Shown here piece after piece: positions 45,650 to 56,709 of a DNA stretch of 64,000 nt (its first letter is position 1; every line of letters begins with the position of its first letter). The stretch comes from Dama dama (lineage: Eukaryota > Chordata > Mammalia > Artiodactyla > Cervidae). The position numbers and the translations under genes are program-made. The notes beneath the pieces were generated by a model. The model was given only the letters and a program-made list of their open reading frames with translations, was not told where the DNA came from and ran no database searches. The DNA lies in assembly GCF_033118175.1 (NCBI RefSeq), contig NC_083699.1, positions 49,201,001-49,265,000 of the forward strand, given 5' to 3'.

Positions 45650-46515
45650 TCCTTGCTAAGGCCATGTTACCCTGTTCCCTTGCTGTCTCAGATCAAATGA
45701 CTGTGAAGCCATCTTTGCCTCTCTGTTTCCTTACATCTGTTCTGGTACCACATTCTGTGCTTTTGGGGGCAGTATCTCTTCGGTTGCTCTCTTCCTCATT
45801 CCCACCATTAATCCCTTGATCCAGGCCTTCATCACTTCATGTCAGGATATCTACAGTGGCTCCTGCTTGCTCTCCCTACCACCCTCTCTCTTTTCTAATC
45901 TGCTCTCTGTAGCTCAAGTTTCAGATACTCAGAGCTCAAATGGTATCGAGCTCTTGGTGGTTGCTTTCATCATCTTTCCAACCTCTTCTCCCCACACCCC
46001 CACATTGTGCTGAGCATAGGGGTCTTCATAGGACTGAGTGAGTGAAAGTCACTCAGTCCTGTCTAACTCTTTGCACCCTCATGGATTATACAGTCCATGG
46101 AATTCTCCAGGCCAGAATACTGGAGTGGGTAGCTGTTCCCTTCTCCAGGGGATCTTCCCAACCCAGGGATCAAACTCGGCACCTGTATAACACGCTTTCT
46201 TCCACTTAGAATGTTCTCCCCTGTTTCCTTTGCTTGGTAAACTCCTTCACATCTGTCAGGAAAGAATTCTAATGTCACTTCCCTAGAAAGCTTTCTCTAG
46301 CAAATCCTCAATGTTCTTAGAGCACTTGGTTCATACTTATGTAAAACAAATTTCTTTATATTATACTTATTTGTGGTTCTGTTCCTTCTCCTGATTTGCT
46401 GACTGGTCAAGGGCAGGGAGAATATACATCTTCCTCATCTCTGTATACCCAGAGCATTGCACGGTGCCTGCTGGTACACAGTAGGTGCTCAATAAATGCT
46501 TCTTGAGCAACTGCT
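45650..46515 (+). repeat. L2 LINE 3' part, interrupted by a Bov-tA
   Basis: L2 blocks occur on both sides of the SINE. Left: 'atccaggccttcatcacttc' + 'atgtcaggatatctacagtg' + 'gctcctgcttgctctccct'. Right: 'cacgctttcttccacttaga' + 'atgttctcccctgtttcctt', then the 3' end 'cacagtaggtgctcaataaa' + 'tgcttcttga' (about 46,475-46,506). Confidence 0.75.
46036..46184 (-). mobile_element. Bov-tA SINE, truncated
   Basis: It begins 'agtgagtgaaagtcactcag' and ends in 'agggatcaaactcggcacct', lacking the outer half of the tRNA head. It sits within the L2. Confidence 0.88.
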
Positions 46516-46633
46516 TTGATCATGTCCCTCTACTGCTGAAGGCTACATGCTCTTGAGTATTTCTACTGCACTAAGGATAAGGAAGTGGTTATCAACTGTG
46601 GCTGTAAATTAGTCACCTGGAAAGTGATTCTAA

Positions 46634-46780
46634 AATTTAAAAAATTTATTTTTTTATTTATTTGGTTGAGCTAGGTCTTAGTTGCGGCATGTGGGATCTA
46701 GTTTCCTGACCAGGGGTTGAACCCAGGCCCTCTGCTTTGGGAGGTTGGAATCTTAGCCATTGGAACAGTAGGAAAATCCC
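46634..46780 (-). mobile_element. CHR-type SINE
   Basis: Antisense: 'atttatttttttatttattt' tail, 'gctaggtcttagttgcggca', 'tgtgggatctagtttcctga', 'ccaggggttgaacccaggcc'. It is diverged. The head end is degraded ('cattggaacagtaggaaaat'). Confidence 0.82.
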
Positions 46781-47870
46781 AAAAATCACCTGGAAAACTT
46801 AAAAAAATATTGATGCCCCATCTTATGGTCAATGGTTCTGATTACGTAGGTGGGTTCCAGGCACCAGCATTTTGTAAAAATCCCCTCAGCAATTCTCATA
46901 TTCAACCAGGGCTGAGAAACTCTAGGGCAATGCCTGGTTTTTAAAGCTTTCATTCACTTCTCCATCTCCTCGGGAGTTCCTGCTCAGAACCCCTCCTGCA
47001 TAGTGGCCTCCTTCCCGGACCGCTCTCTCTCATTCAGGCCACAGTTCCCTTCCCACCCAGACAAGGGCAGGGACCCTGGAGGTTCACGTCCCTGGCCACG
47101 AAGCACAGGACAGCCAGTGTTGTGGGAGCTCCCTGAAGGGTGCGGGCTCAGCATAGGGTTTGTTTGGGTTGGGTGGGGAGGAAGAACAGGGTGGGAGCTG
47201 GTGGCCATGCCTATCCTGCATCTGCACCAGCGTGTGGACAGCCCCAGTGCCCTCCACTGACAAATGACCCCATGCTGGCAGAGAGCTTAGAGCCTCCGAT
47301 ATGCATGCTCTGCTGGTCAGCAGTCATGCAGCCCTGTTTCCAGTCCTGCACTGTTTGTCTGAGTCTCTCCTTATGAGGGAACAGTACAGGGGATGGGACA
47401 GGGCACTGGTTTGGGTCTGAAGATACGTCCAGTCCTGGCCTTCTGTGTGTCCTCTGTGGGCACATCCCTCCTCCATCCCCCAGGTTCCTACAGCTCAGTC
47501 AGAGAGGAGCTTGTCTAGACCAGGGGCCCCATCTACTCAGAGACAAGGCCACTTGAAAGAGATAAAAGATGTCACAGGCCACCTGTTCGCAGTCACTCAT
47601 GTGAAACAGACTTTTGTAGACAGGATATTTTGAGACATTTATTGTGTTTTATTTGTTATTTCTTATCTTTGAGATATGTATGTATCTTGTATTGCCTACA
47701 GTGGGTCAGGATTGGGGAGATCTTTTGTCTAAGGCCCCAGGTTCAATTTTGTTTTCTAAAATTTTAAAAACAGGCAAATCAGATGTAACTATTATTTTTT
47801 TTTCCTTAATGTGTTTCTTGAATGTGTTTTATTTTTGCATGACACTTAACCCCTCATATCCATCATCTAT
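46781..47870. other. Intergenic DNA, no gene seen
   Basis: 46,781-46,920 continues into a MER5-like relic ('ttctgattacgtaggtgggt', 'caattctcatattcaacca'). From 46,930 to 47,870 the sequence looks unique. No exon or RNA gene recognised. Confidence 0.5.
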
Positions 47871-47874
47871 CTTG

Positions 47875-48035
47875 ATTGTGAGGTAGTCATGCCTACCAAT
47901 GGCAGATATTACTGTCCATCTTTTGCAGATGAGAAAACTGAGATTAATTGATTGGCTCAAAGTTGTAGAAATAAGAGAGTAGAGAGGCCAGAATGAAGGC
48001 TCATGTGTTCTAACTTCCTATTCCAGAGCCCTTTT
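47875..48035 (-). repeat. MIR SINE
   Basis: Antisense core 'cttttgcagatgagaaaact' + 'gagattaattgattggctca', with downstream tRNA-part remnants. Old copy. Confidence 0.75.
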
Positions 48036-48099
48036 CTAAAAACATTGCACTGGTCCACCTCCATCTTTTAAAATGGAAATAGTTTTCTTTTTTCCCCCC

Positions 48100-48605
48100 T
48101 GATTATAAAAGTAATAGATGCCATCAAAAGACACATACACAAATGTTAATAGCAACATTATTTGTAATAGCTGCTCATGGAAACCACTCAAATGCCCATT
48201 AACCATAGAAGGGAAAATAAATTGTGGGTCGGCCCCACCTTGGGTGCTGTGAAGCAAGGAGAATGAAGGGGTCATAGCTGCATGTGAGTGAATCTACTGT
48301 CATATGCTGAGCAATAAGAGCCAGGCACAAAAGGGTGCATCCTACAGCAATCCACTGATAGAAAATTCAAAAAACAGGTATTTTATATTTTATCAAAAAC
48401 TACTAATCTGTGCTGAAAGAATTCAGGATGGTGGTGATGGTGTGGGAGGATGGGCAGAGAAGAACGTGACATCTCTCCACACGAGTGCTCCCCATGCCTA
48501 CGCTCTGGTAGTGAGCTCTGCGTGGTACACTCACAGCCACTACATGTGTACTTGTAGAACACTACACATATTCTACGTATGTCGTATTTTAATAAGAAGT
48601 CATAA
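48100..48605 (+). repeat. Old L1 3' fragment
   Basis: Sense L1 3' text: 'ttgtaatagctgctcatgga' + 'aaccactcaaatgcccatta' + 'accatagaagggaaaataaa', then 'tgctgagcaataagagccag'. Not coding. Confidence 0.75.
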
Positions 48606-48609
48606 ATAG

Positions 48610-50140
48610 TGACTCATGGTCCTGTAAGAAATGCAGATGACACAGAGAAGGACACATGTTCTTCAACCAATACCAATTTTAAGAATAAAACCCAGAGAAT
48701 GTAAAGGTTTATTCCACAAATACTTTTTAAATGTATTTAGTTCTGTGTAACAGTTTGTTAGAGAAAAGAAACAGAAAAAAGGAGAAAAAAAGAAGAATTT
48801 GATTAGAGGAAAGGCAGGAAAAGAGAGTCTGATGGAGACACAGAGAAATGGATGAACCAGGAGGCACTCAGTGATGCAAAAGACCCCTGGAGGTGAAGCC
48901 ACAGACTTGCCCCTGATTGCTAACCTGGGCTGTGTGGGAGCAAGTTATCGCTGCTCTTTGAAAGACAGGGATGCTGAGCTGTCACACGAAGATACCACCT
49001 TCCCAGTGACTCCAGATCAGGGCCTGACACTTGGAGAGTCCTCGTCAACTATGTGTTGACTGGTGAAGGAGATGATGCCTGCAAACGCAGGCCTCTCTGC
49101 CCATGGCAGGAATGTCATTCTGGGTTTTTCTGCTCCTTCCTTAGGGCCCAGGCCACTCTGCCCAGTATCCTGGCATCCCAGGAATTTCTCGGCCTGCTCT
49201 GGGGAGGATTTTTCATGCTAGAAGGCCTTGCAAAATCAGACCACTTTATCAGAGTCCCATTGCACTGGAGAATGTTCCTGGCTCCTTGACGTTTCCAGTG
49301 TGTAACCGATTTTATCGGAGGAATGTTGTTTGGAAAGGAACGGCCCTCTCAGATGGGCACACAAGAAACGGAAGGTCATTCGAGGACCCACCCTGAGCTG
49401 TCGAACTTGGAACTCAGGGTTGCTGTACATGATGCTTGGGAGCTTGGCCAAGCCGTGAACAAGCCTTCCTCCCTGGAGGAGGTCTCAGCCGGTTTGCAGT
49501 GCGTTTGCCTTGCTGTGTTTACATTCTCACCTCGGCCCTCCAAGGCAAATGCCCCTAGAGCCCTGTACCAGCAGGCGGAGAGCAGCCCAGCTTGGCCTGG
49601 ACAAAAGGAAACCATTCCTGACATACCAGAAAAGGACAGTAAGGCATCTCCTGGGGGGTCAAAAATAAGATGTGTTTATTCCTTCAGTTCTCTTGTCAAA
49701 ATCCCGAGGCATTCTGCTTCCTGGAACTCTGAACAAAACAGTGCAGGTGTAGCAAGTGTTCCCTGGGGGCCTGCATCCTCTCCCTTCTGTTATAGCCCTC
49801 TGCTGTCAGGGCTGGCTCAGCAGCTTCTGTCTGCAGGGGTTCTTGATGTATCACTGGCAGAGCAAAGGATGGGGTGGAATGGAGAGAAGAGACTGAGACG
49901 GGACGGAGGAAGGGCCAAGGGAGGGCAGAAGTCTTTGTTCCTGGTGGGAGGGAATCTACCCAGAAATGGGAGAGCTGACATGCCCCAGCTCAGGCTAAGG
50001 ATGCTGGGTGCAGATCAGCAGAGAGGAGCACCCTGGAAAGAGCTGGGAATGCTGGACACTGTCCACTAAGCTCTGGGAGCCCTGAATAGGATGGGTCTAC
50101 CGGCACATTGGTCTCACACTCTTCAGCTTTCTAAACTTTT
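48610..50140. other. Unique intergenic DNA without recognisable repeats
   Basis: From about 48,870 to 50,140 I see no repeat family, which is rare in this window. The longest intergenic frame lies here (49,323-50,069, + strand, 248 codons). It has no domain, signal peptide or splice context that I can recognise, and I do not call it a gene. A repeat-free island between two genes may be regulatory; this is inference only. Confidence 0.4.
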
Positions 50141-50144
50141 TCAT

Positions 50145-50565
50145 TCTGGTGGGTAGAACTGTGTCTCCAGGAAGATATGTTCAAACCCTAACCACTAGTA
50201 CCTGTGAATGTGACATTATTTGAAAAGATCTTTGCAGATGTAATCAAATTAAAATGAGATCAGATCGGATTAGTTTGGGCTGTAAATCCAATGACTGGTG
50301 TCCTTAGAAGAAGGCCAGGTGGTGACAGAGGCAGAGACTAGAGCGATATGTCTACAAGCCAAGGAACACCACGGATGGCTGGCAGCCACCAGGAATTAGG
50401 AAGTGGCAAGGGAGAATTCTCTCCTAGAACTTTCAGAGGGAGCATGGCCCTGCTGGCACCTTGACTTTGGACTTCCAGCCTTCGGATCTATGAGAGGATA
50501 AACTGTTGTTTTAAGCCACCAAGTTTGTAGGTACTTTGTTTCACAGCAAGCCTAGGAAATGAATA
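50145..50565 (+). repeat. MLT1/MaLR-like LTR (sense)
   Basis: Typical order: 'gtagaactgtgtctccagga', 'cctgtgaatgtgacattatt', 'gatctttgcagatgtaatca', 'aagccaaggaacaccacgga', 'ggcagccaccaggaattagg', then 'ttgttttaagccaccaagtt' + 'tgtaggtactttgtttcaca'. It is an ancient non-coding LTR, family name moderately certain. Confidence 0.6.
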
Positions 50566-50927
50566 TATTGATGTTCCCCCAAATTTCAAATTCAGAGGCC
50601 CCACCCCGTCAGTCCCCCAACTTTTAACAAATAGCCTTGTATTTGCTGTTTTACAAAAAAATCCCAAGTCCTCAGAGAGAAATCCAAACCCCATCAGCCC
50701 TCTCTTTCCTTTCTCCCAAAGCTGGTCCTTCCACCTCTGCTATGGATTCTCTTTTCTTGCTTCTCAGAAGCCCTATTCTGTCACTTGTCTTTTCTCTTTT
50801 TTAACCTTCGATTTTTCTCTCTCCCAAGCAGACCCTTTCTATGACCACATTCTCCCACTAAAATCAACAAAAACTCCCGGCCCCCTCCACTCCCCTGTAG
50901 TCACTCTCCTAGTACACTTTCCCCTTC
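50566..50927. other. Intergenic DNA, no gene seen
   Basis: Pyrimidine-rich; possibly the beginning of the L2 that continues after the CHR-2 insertion. Confidence 0.4.
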
Positions 50928-50939
50928 AAAGCCAAACTC

Positions 50940-51277
50940 CTTTAAAAAAAAAAAAAAAAAAAGATGTATTTCTTTATTTGGCTGTGCTGGGTCTTCGTTG
51001 CTGCACGTGGGCTCTTCCTAGTTGCGGCGAGTAGGGGCTACTCTTTCTTGCGGTGTGTGGGCTTCCTATGGCAGTGACTTCTCTTGTTGTGGAGCAGGAG
51101 TTCTTGAAGAGTGGGCTTCAGAAGTTGTGGCACATGGGCGCTAGAGCGCTGGCTCAGTAGTTGTGCACACAGGCTCAGTTATTCCCAGGCATGTGGCATC
51201 TTCCCGGACCAGAGAGCAAACCCGTATCCCCTGCATTGGCAGGCGAATTCTTAACTACTCGACCACCAGGGAAGCCC
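50940..51277 (-). mobile_element. CHR-2 SINE, with TSD
   Basis: This nearly complete antisense CHR-2 runs from an A-run (50,943-50,962) and 'tatttggctgtgctgggtct', 'tagttgcggcgagtaggggc' and 'gttgtggcacatgggcgcta' to the head 'ctcgaccaccagggaagccc'. A perfect 12-bp target duplication (aaagccaaactc) lies at 50,928-50,939 and 51,278-51,289. Confidence 0.93.
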
Positions 51278-51289
51278 AAAGCCAAACTC

Positions 51290-52610
51290 TTGAAGTTATA
51301 TCAACCAGCTTGGTTTCACCACTTCCCATCCTTCCCGACTCGCTCCACCGTCCCTTCAGCTCCCTTGACACCTTTCTTACTATGGGCGCTGGTTACTTCC
51401 ATGTTGCTAAAACCAGTGGATTTTCAGGTCTTTACCTTACTTGACCTTTCAACTGAGTTACATGCTGTTAACCATGATCTTCCCTTTGCTCCAGTGACAC
51501 AGCTTTTCCTGGATTTCCTCCCACATCTCCATGGCTCCTTCCCAGTCTGCTTTCTGGCACAGTCCCTCTCCCCAGCCATTTCATGATGTGTCCCCCGGGC
51601 TCATTTTTAGGCTTCCTTCACTTACTACAGCCCTCTCTAGATGATCTCATTCCCTGTTACACAGATCTAGACCTCAAACTTGGACCTCTCCTCTCAGTTC
51701 CAGGTCTGCAGAGGCACGCTTGACATGGCCACGTGGGCATCTCAAAAACTTCCCAAGTCCAAGACAAAGTTAATGATCTTGACCGCAATGATCTAGTTCT
51801 CATCCACTGTTCCCCTTCTTTGTGCAGTACCACTGTCCATCCAATCATGAAAACCAGAAACTCGGGAAATCTTTGACCTCTTTTCCTCATCCTCTGTATC
51901 TATCTGTTTATCTCATGGATTTTACCTCCTGCAGTCTCAAGTCTGTTTTCTTCTCTGAACCCATGTCTATCATCCTCGTCCAAGAATTTTCATTTCTCAC
52001 ATGGGCTCCAAGGGTTCAGGCATCAGCGCGTGTCTCTTTCTAAATCATTCCCCTTGTCACAGCCGGAAGGATACTTTCCATCTCCACCTCACTAACATAA
52101 AGCCTTAAAATGACTTCTCTAAATTATTAAGATAAAGCAAAAAATCTTAAAAATGGGCTGTCAGGATCTGCTCTGAAAGTCTCCAGCCTCACTTCCCTCC
52201 ATGTTCTTCCTCACTCTCTGTGTTCTAACTAGGTTGGCTTGCTTTGGTCCTTTCCATTTATCTCAGTCCTTCCTGCCTCAGGGCTTTTGCTCCCCACTCT
52301 CCTTTGCCTGATTAGTAGCCTACATATTAATGGCCTACAGAGCTTCCAGATAGTAGCTCAGTATCAAGTTTACAGGGAACCCTCACACCATGTCTCTTCC
52401 TCCAGGGCACTTTCCACAGTGACAAGTTTACATTGCATTCTTTTGATTGCTATCTGTCTCCTCCAAACCTTTAAGCTCTGTGAAGTCTGAGAGACTCACC
52501 CAACAGATAGTGCCAGGCACAGTGCCAGTACAACACAGCACCCAGCACAGCGCCAGGCACAGAGGAGTCACTTAGTAAATATTTGTTGAATGACTAAATG
52601 AAAGAAAGAA
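51290..52610 (+). repeat. Long L2 LINE copy with decayed RT region
   Basis: L2 RT-region blocks appear in order: 'cttgacctttcaactgagtt' + 'acatgctgttaacca', then 'cccccgggctcatttttagg', 'ctctagatgatctcattccc', 'tgggcatctcaaaaacttcc' and 'ccatccaatcatgaaaacca'. The 3' half follows and the copy ends with 'cacttagtaaatatttgttg' + 'aatgacta'. At about 1.3 kb it is long for such an old element. The short frames here are remnants of the L2 protein on +, not genes. Confidence 0.75.
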
Positions 52611-52970
52611 GGCACCATGCTGGGTTCAGGACTTCCCAGAAAGCAATTCACAGATGAGGGGTGGAAGGGACAAGCAGATGAGAGGATGAGTAAACACCCC
52701 GAGGGTGTAAAAATGTGATGAACACGCAGCAGAGGAGCAGGCCCAGCATCCCACCCCCAGATGAGCTCAATCTAGGAGTCTGTTGACTGGTTTCTCAGCC
52801 CTCAGGGTCTCTCGTCCTTGATGTTACTGATATGCAGTCACCACTGTGTCTACCGCCACAAACCCTACCAGGGCACTATCCTCAGGTACAGGCACACTCT
52901 GGGCTGGTTCTGAAGGCAGTGTTATTAAAGGCTCTGGTTAAAATCAGAGCATCATATGCAGCACTTTAAG
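52611..52970. other. Intergenic DNA, no gene seen
   Basis: Short stretch; the part at 52,760-52,930 resembles a MER5-type relic ('ctgttgactggtttctcagc', 'tccttgatgttactgatatg'). No gene. Confidence 0.4.
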
Positions 52971-52974
52971 TCCA

Positions 52975-53150
52975 ATGGGCTCCTGACGCCTTCCAGACAG
53001 TGATCTCATCATATCCTCAGATCAACCCCAAGAGGCAGCAAAGGGTAATGATTATTTTCTCCCCACTGTACAGTTGGGGAGACTGAGGTCAGTAGAGATC
53101 ACTTTTCTTGGCCAAAGAGTGAGAACAGCTCAGGAACAGAACTTGGAGAG
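52975..53150 (-). repeat. MIR SINE
   Basis: Antisense core 'atcatatcctcagatcaacc', 'ccactgtacagttggggaga' + 'ctgaggtcag', with 'ggccaaagagtgagaacagc'. Old. Confidence 0.75.
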
Positions 53151-53304
53151 AACCCAAGGCCCTCTCTGCAGGGTCCACCCTCCAGACGATTGGCAGAGGA
53201 GGAGTCCACAGGCCTCGCACAGGCTGCCGCAGGAGCCTGCAGGCTTGTTTACTTTGGTGCAGAAGGACATTTCATCACCTCTTGGAACCACAGAATGTTA
53301 AAAC

Positions 53305-53440
53305 AGATGGGCCCTGACAGATCATCTGATTCAACACCCTTGTTTTATGAAGGAGGAAACTGAGGCCAGAGATATGAATCTCCTTTCTCCTCCCTTTCCT
53401 TTCCCTGCCCTACTGATAGTAAGTGGTGGGGCAGAGACTG
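53305..53440 (-). repeat. MIR-related fragment
   Basis: 'cccttgttttatgaaggagg' + 'aaactgaggccagagata' and 'tagtaagtggtggggcagag' form the antisense MIR core and edge. Confidence 0.65.
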
Positions 53441-53474
53441 CCAGGTGTTTACCCAAGTCCCTTCTCCCCTTCTA

Positions 53475-53780
53475 GCCTGTATGGCTAGACTATATTTTCC
53501 AGATTCCTTTGCAGTTTGGTGAGCCTTGTGACTATGTTCTCTCTAGTGGGATATAAGAGGAAGTGAAGGCTGCCCCATCCAAACCTCCCATCCTCACATC
53601 TTCATGTTCTTTTTCACCTCTGGCTGATTGGGATGTCAATTCCAAGGGCAACTTTGGAAGCTATGCATTAGAGAATGGCAGAGATGCCACAGTGTGGAGC
53701 CTGAAAAACAAGTGGGGGAGAGCCACCCCCCTGACCTGAACATCAGTGCCTCAGTCTGTTAAGTGAACGGAGAGAATAAA
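53475..53780. repeat. Ancient MER-type repeat (possible hAT)
   Basis: 'agactatattttccagattc' + 'ctttgcagtttggtgagcct' + 'tgtgactatgttctc' and 'gtgggatataagaggaagtg' resemble a common old mammalian hAT-type element. Assignment is tentative. Confidence 0.45.
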
Positions 53781-54260
53781 ATATCTGCCTCGTAAAGCTG
53801 CTGCCTTTGGGGAACCTCTCTGTTACTGCAGCCTAGCCAAAAGCTAATCCAACTCCTACAAGTACAGCAGGAAAGCCCCTGCAAAAGCTCTGACTATATA
53901 CAGTACTGGAGACACGAGGCTCACTGCTGATTTCACAGTCAACCACTCTTGAGTGGCCCCACTCCCACCCTTAGAGAGGTTAGGAATGTCTGACTCTTAA
54001 CCTTCTCAGTCCAGGAGTTTGGTCTGAACGGGTTTCCAACCTGTTTAATTCTAGATCTGGCATGGACCTAGGAATGCCATCTGATTTATCTACTTGGCTC
54101 CAGACAGGCCTCTTCTAAGCCATCTGAGATGACCAAAAATCTTGTCTGGATTTTTACATCCCTAGGAAGGAAACACTCCAAATTCCTTAGACACCTGTTT
54201 TATACTTCCTTGCTACTGTGTCAGAAGATTTTTTGTTTTTGTTTTTTTTTACTGAACACT
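53781..54260. other. Intergenic DNA, no gene seen
   Basis: No exon or RNA gene. Possibly the tail of the preceding old repeat. A T-rich run sits at 54,229-54,250. Confidence 0.45.
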
Positions 54261-54264
54261 AAAA

Positions 54265-54365
54265 TAGCAGAGCTGGAGCAGTCTTAGTAATCATCAGGAC
54301 AATCTTTGTTTCACAGATGAGGAAACAGGCCCAGATCATACAAATAGTGGTAAAGTCAGGACAGA
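54265..54365 (-). repeat. MIR SINE fragment
   Basis: Antisense core 'tgtttcacagatgaggaaac' + 'aggcccagat'. Short and old. Confidence 0.75.
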
Positions 54366-54369
54366 AGGC

Positions 54370-56205
54370 AAGGGCCCTAAAACCAATATGACTACTCTCT
54401 CCAGGGTTCTCTTTGCCGCCAGCTCTCTCTTGCTCTTTTCTCTTTTTCTGTCCTGGGAGGAGATGAAATTATGCTGAGATCCATCTTCACTGTGATCAGT
54501 CTTTCTAAGTTCTCCTGTGTTTCCCACTCTGCCCCTCACCCACAGTTTAAGCCTTACCCAGCTGACCTGAGATAGGTCCTTCTCCTAGTAAGTGGAGAGA
54601 AGATCAGAGATGGTGAATCTGTGCCTAAAGGGGAGGCATGTGTGACAGGTGCCATGTTTGGTCCTCAGGCCTTGATGGTGAAGACATCTCTGAATCCACA
54701 CCAGAAGTCTGAGAGTCATTAAGTCCTTACATGTCACTGGTTGCCCAGGAGGGCAACTGGGTTATGTGGAATGCTCTCTGAGGAAGGGAGGGAATGGCAG
54801 TGACCAGAACCTCTGAACCTCACAGTGTCTTGGTGTGTTGGGATTTGTCTGGCTGCCTCTGGGCAACTGGTTATATCAGAACTCTGGGCAGCCTCTTCTC
54901 AGTTACTATGAGAGCAGGATCCAAGAAGTTGAACTGGGGCCAGGAGGGCAAACCAAGTTTCCTACAGGGGTGTGATGGTATGACACTTTCTTGGAAAGGC
55001 CTGGTAATTCCATGCAAGAGCCCTGGAAAGCTCGGTTTGTTTTGGGGTTCTTTAAAAACAAAACAAAATAAAACCAAGTCGTTAACTTCTCACTCCACAA
55101 TTTAAAGTGAACTTGTATATACAGAGCATCCTTTATGTTTTCTACCAAGTGACTCACTTGGACTGAACCACCAGAGTGGGTCTGGGTCCATCTGTAGCTG
55201 TTCTGGACACCATGATCTGCTCCTTACCCTCAAGATGGGTCATGGGGCTCAGGGATGGCCACTGAGGAGCGAAGAATCAGGGTGGAGACAGACCTGAAAG
55301 GGAAGTCCACAATCATAGCTTCCCAAGCATCTGGTAGTCAGACAGGGTCTCCAGGAGAACTGACAAGACTCCCAAGGAGCTCCAGCATTCATTTCAGTTG
55401 AGACACTGTCTGGATTATTGCAAATTCAAAATTGTGGGACCAGAATTAATGATGCCACATGGTCATTCACAGATAAATCGCTTCATCTTTGGGTCTAGCT
55501 TCAGAATCTTGAGCAAATTATTCTCTCATTTTGAGCCTTTCTCTCTTCACCTAGAAATACAGAGGCTTAGTCTTAAAATTTTAGACATTTTATCCTTTAT
55601 TTACCAAGAAAGTCTGTTTACATGAAATCTTTGACTCTTTCCCCTGAAGGTATCCATTTAAAATTTAGGGATTCTTGTGCATTATTCTACTTAATGCACA
55701 ATCTACAGCCTTTTCGGGATAGAGTTTGCCCTAGGCCTGTCTGAATTCACGGTTTTCTTTTCCCTGCAGCCTGTTTGGGTGTCCTGGCCATGACATTTCT
55801 GCAGAACTCTGATGTGAGCCAAAGGCAGTAGTGGGGTGGGGATGGAATCCAGGCTTGAGAGGGCGCGGGGAGCTGGGTAGGATGACTCTCCAGTTGGCTG
55901 AAGGGTGAGGTGTTAAGGTTTGGCCACCGCCAACTCAGCCCCAGCCCTGGGGGCCTGGAGGAGAAGTGGTGGTGGGTGGTGGGGACACTTCAGATTAATA
56001 AGGGTGGGAACAGGGCCACAGGTTCCACTGCTCTGCATATCAAAGCACTTTGTAGGATCTAGTTAGTGCTAATCACATTACCCAGTACCTGCTTCTCACG
56101 GATTGATTGTGCTTTTAAGGAGTTGGGAAATTCTGGTTCCGGATTTGGAAGACTCGGGTTTTCTAAATTTTATGCACATGGCAAGGCGATTCTAATTGGG
56201 GAAGG
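54370..56205. other. Upstream region of HEG1, no gene seen
   Basis: Unique-looking sequence leading into the HEG1 promoter. No exon recognised. It should contain the proximal regulatory DNA of HEG1, but I cannot pick out individual sites reliably. Confidence 0.5.
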
Positions 56206-56210
56206 GAGGG

Positions 56211-56268
56211 CGTGTGTGCATGTGTGTGTCTGTGTGTGCGTGTCTGTGTCTGTGTGTGCGCGCGCGCC
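56211..56268. repeat. (TG)n(CG)n tract, potential Z-DNA, next to HEG1 promoter
   Basis: Almost uninterrupted alternating pyrimidine-purine, starting 'cgtgtgtgcatgtgtgtgtc' and ending 'tgtgtgtgcgcgcgcgcc'. It lies directly upstream of the CpG island. Probably polymorphic in length. Confidence 0.9.
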
Positions 56269-56659
56269 CAAGGCTGCCCTCTACGAGGACCTCCCCCCCG
56301 CGGTCCCAGGCCGGCGCTCGCGGCCCGGCCCCCGCCCCCTTCCTGCCCTCTCCCCGCCCTGGCCGGCCCGGCCGCGCTCGGTCGGTGATGTCAACCCGAG
56401 GAGGAGCCGCCCGCCCCGCGACCCGCCCGGGCTAATCAGCATGGAGCGGCGCCGAGGCCGCCTCCACCGCGCCCGCCCGGCCCCCGGCCTCCCTCCCCCG
56501 GCTCCCCACAACTTTTGAGGCGGGGACCGCGCTCGCAGCCTCACTTCGCTCACTTCCCCGGCCCCGCGCCGGCACCCGCCGCCCGCGTCCCTCGCACCCG
56601 CGGCCGCCCCGCGCCCGCCCCGCGCGCCGGGCATGTGAGCGCGGGCGGGCGCCGCCACC

Positions 56660-56674
56660 ATGGCCTCGCCGCCG

Positions 56675-56709
<35 letters not shown>

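Noticed and set aside
49323..50069. 248-codon + strand frame as a new gene
   Set aside because: No recognisable domain, signal peptide, splice sites or poly(A) context. Kept only as an observation.
36590..50565. Endogenous retrovirus internal genes near the MLT1-like LTRs
   Set aside because: Only solitary, ancient, non-coding LTR pieces were seen. No gag, pol or env-like frames lie between them.
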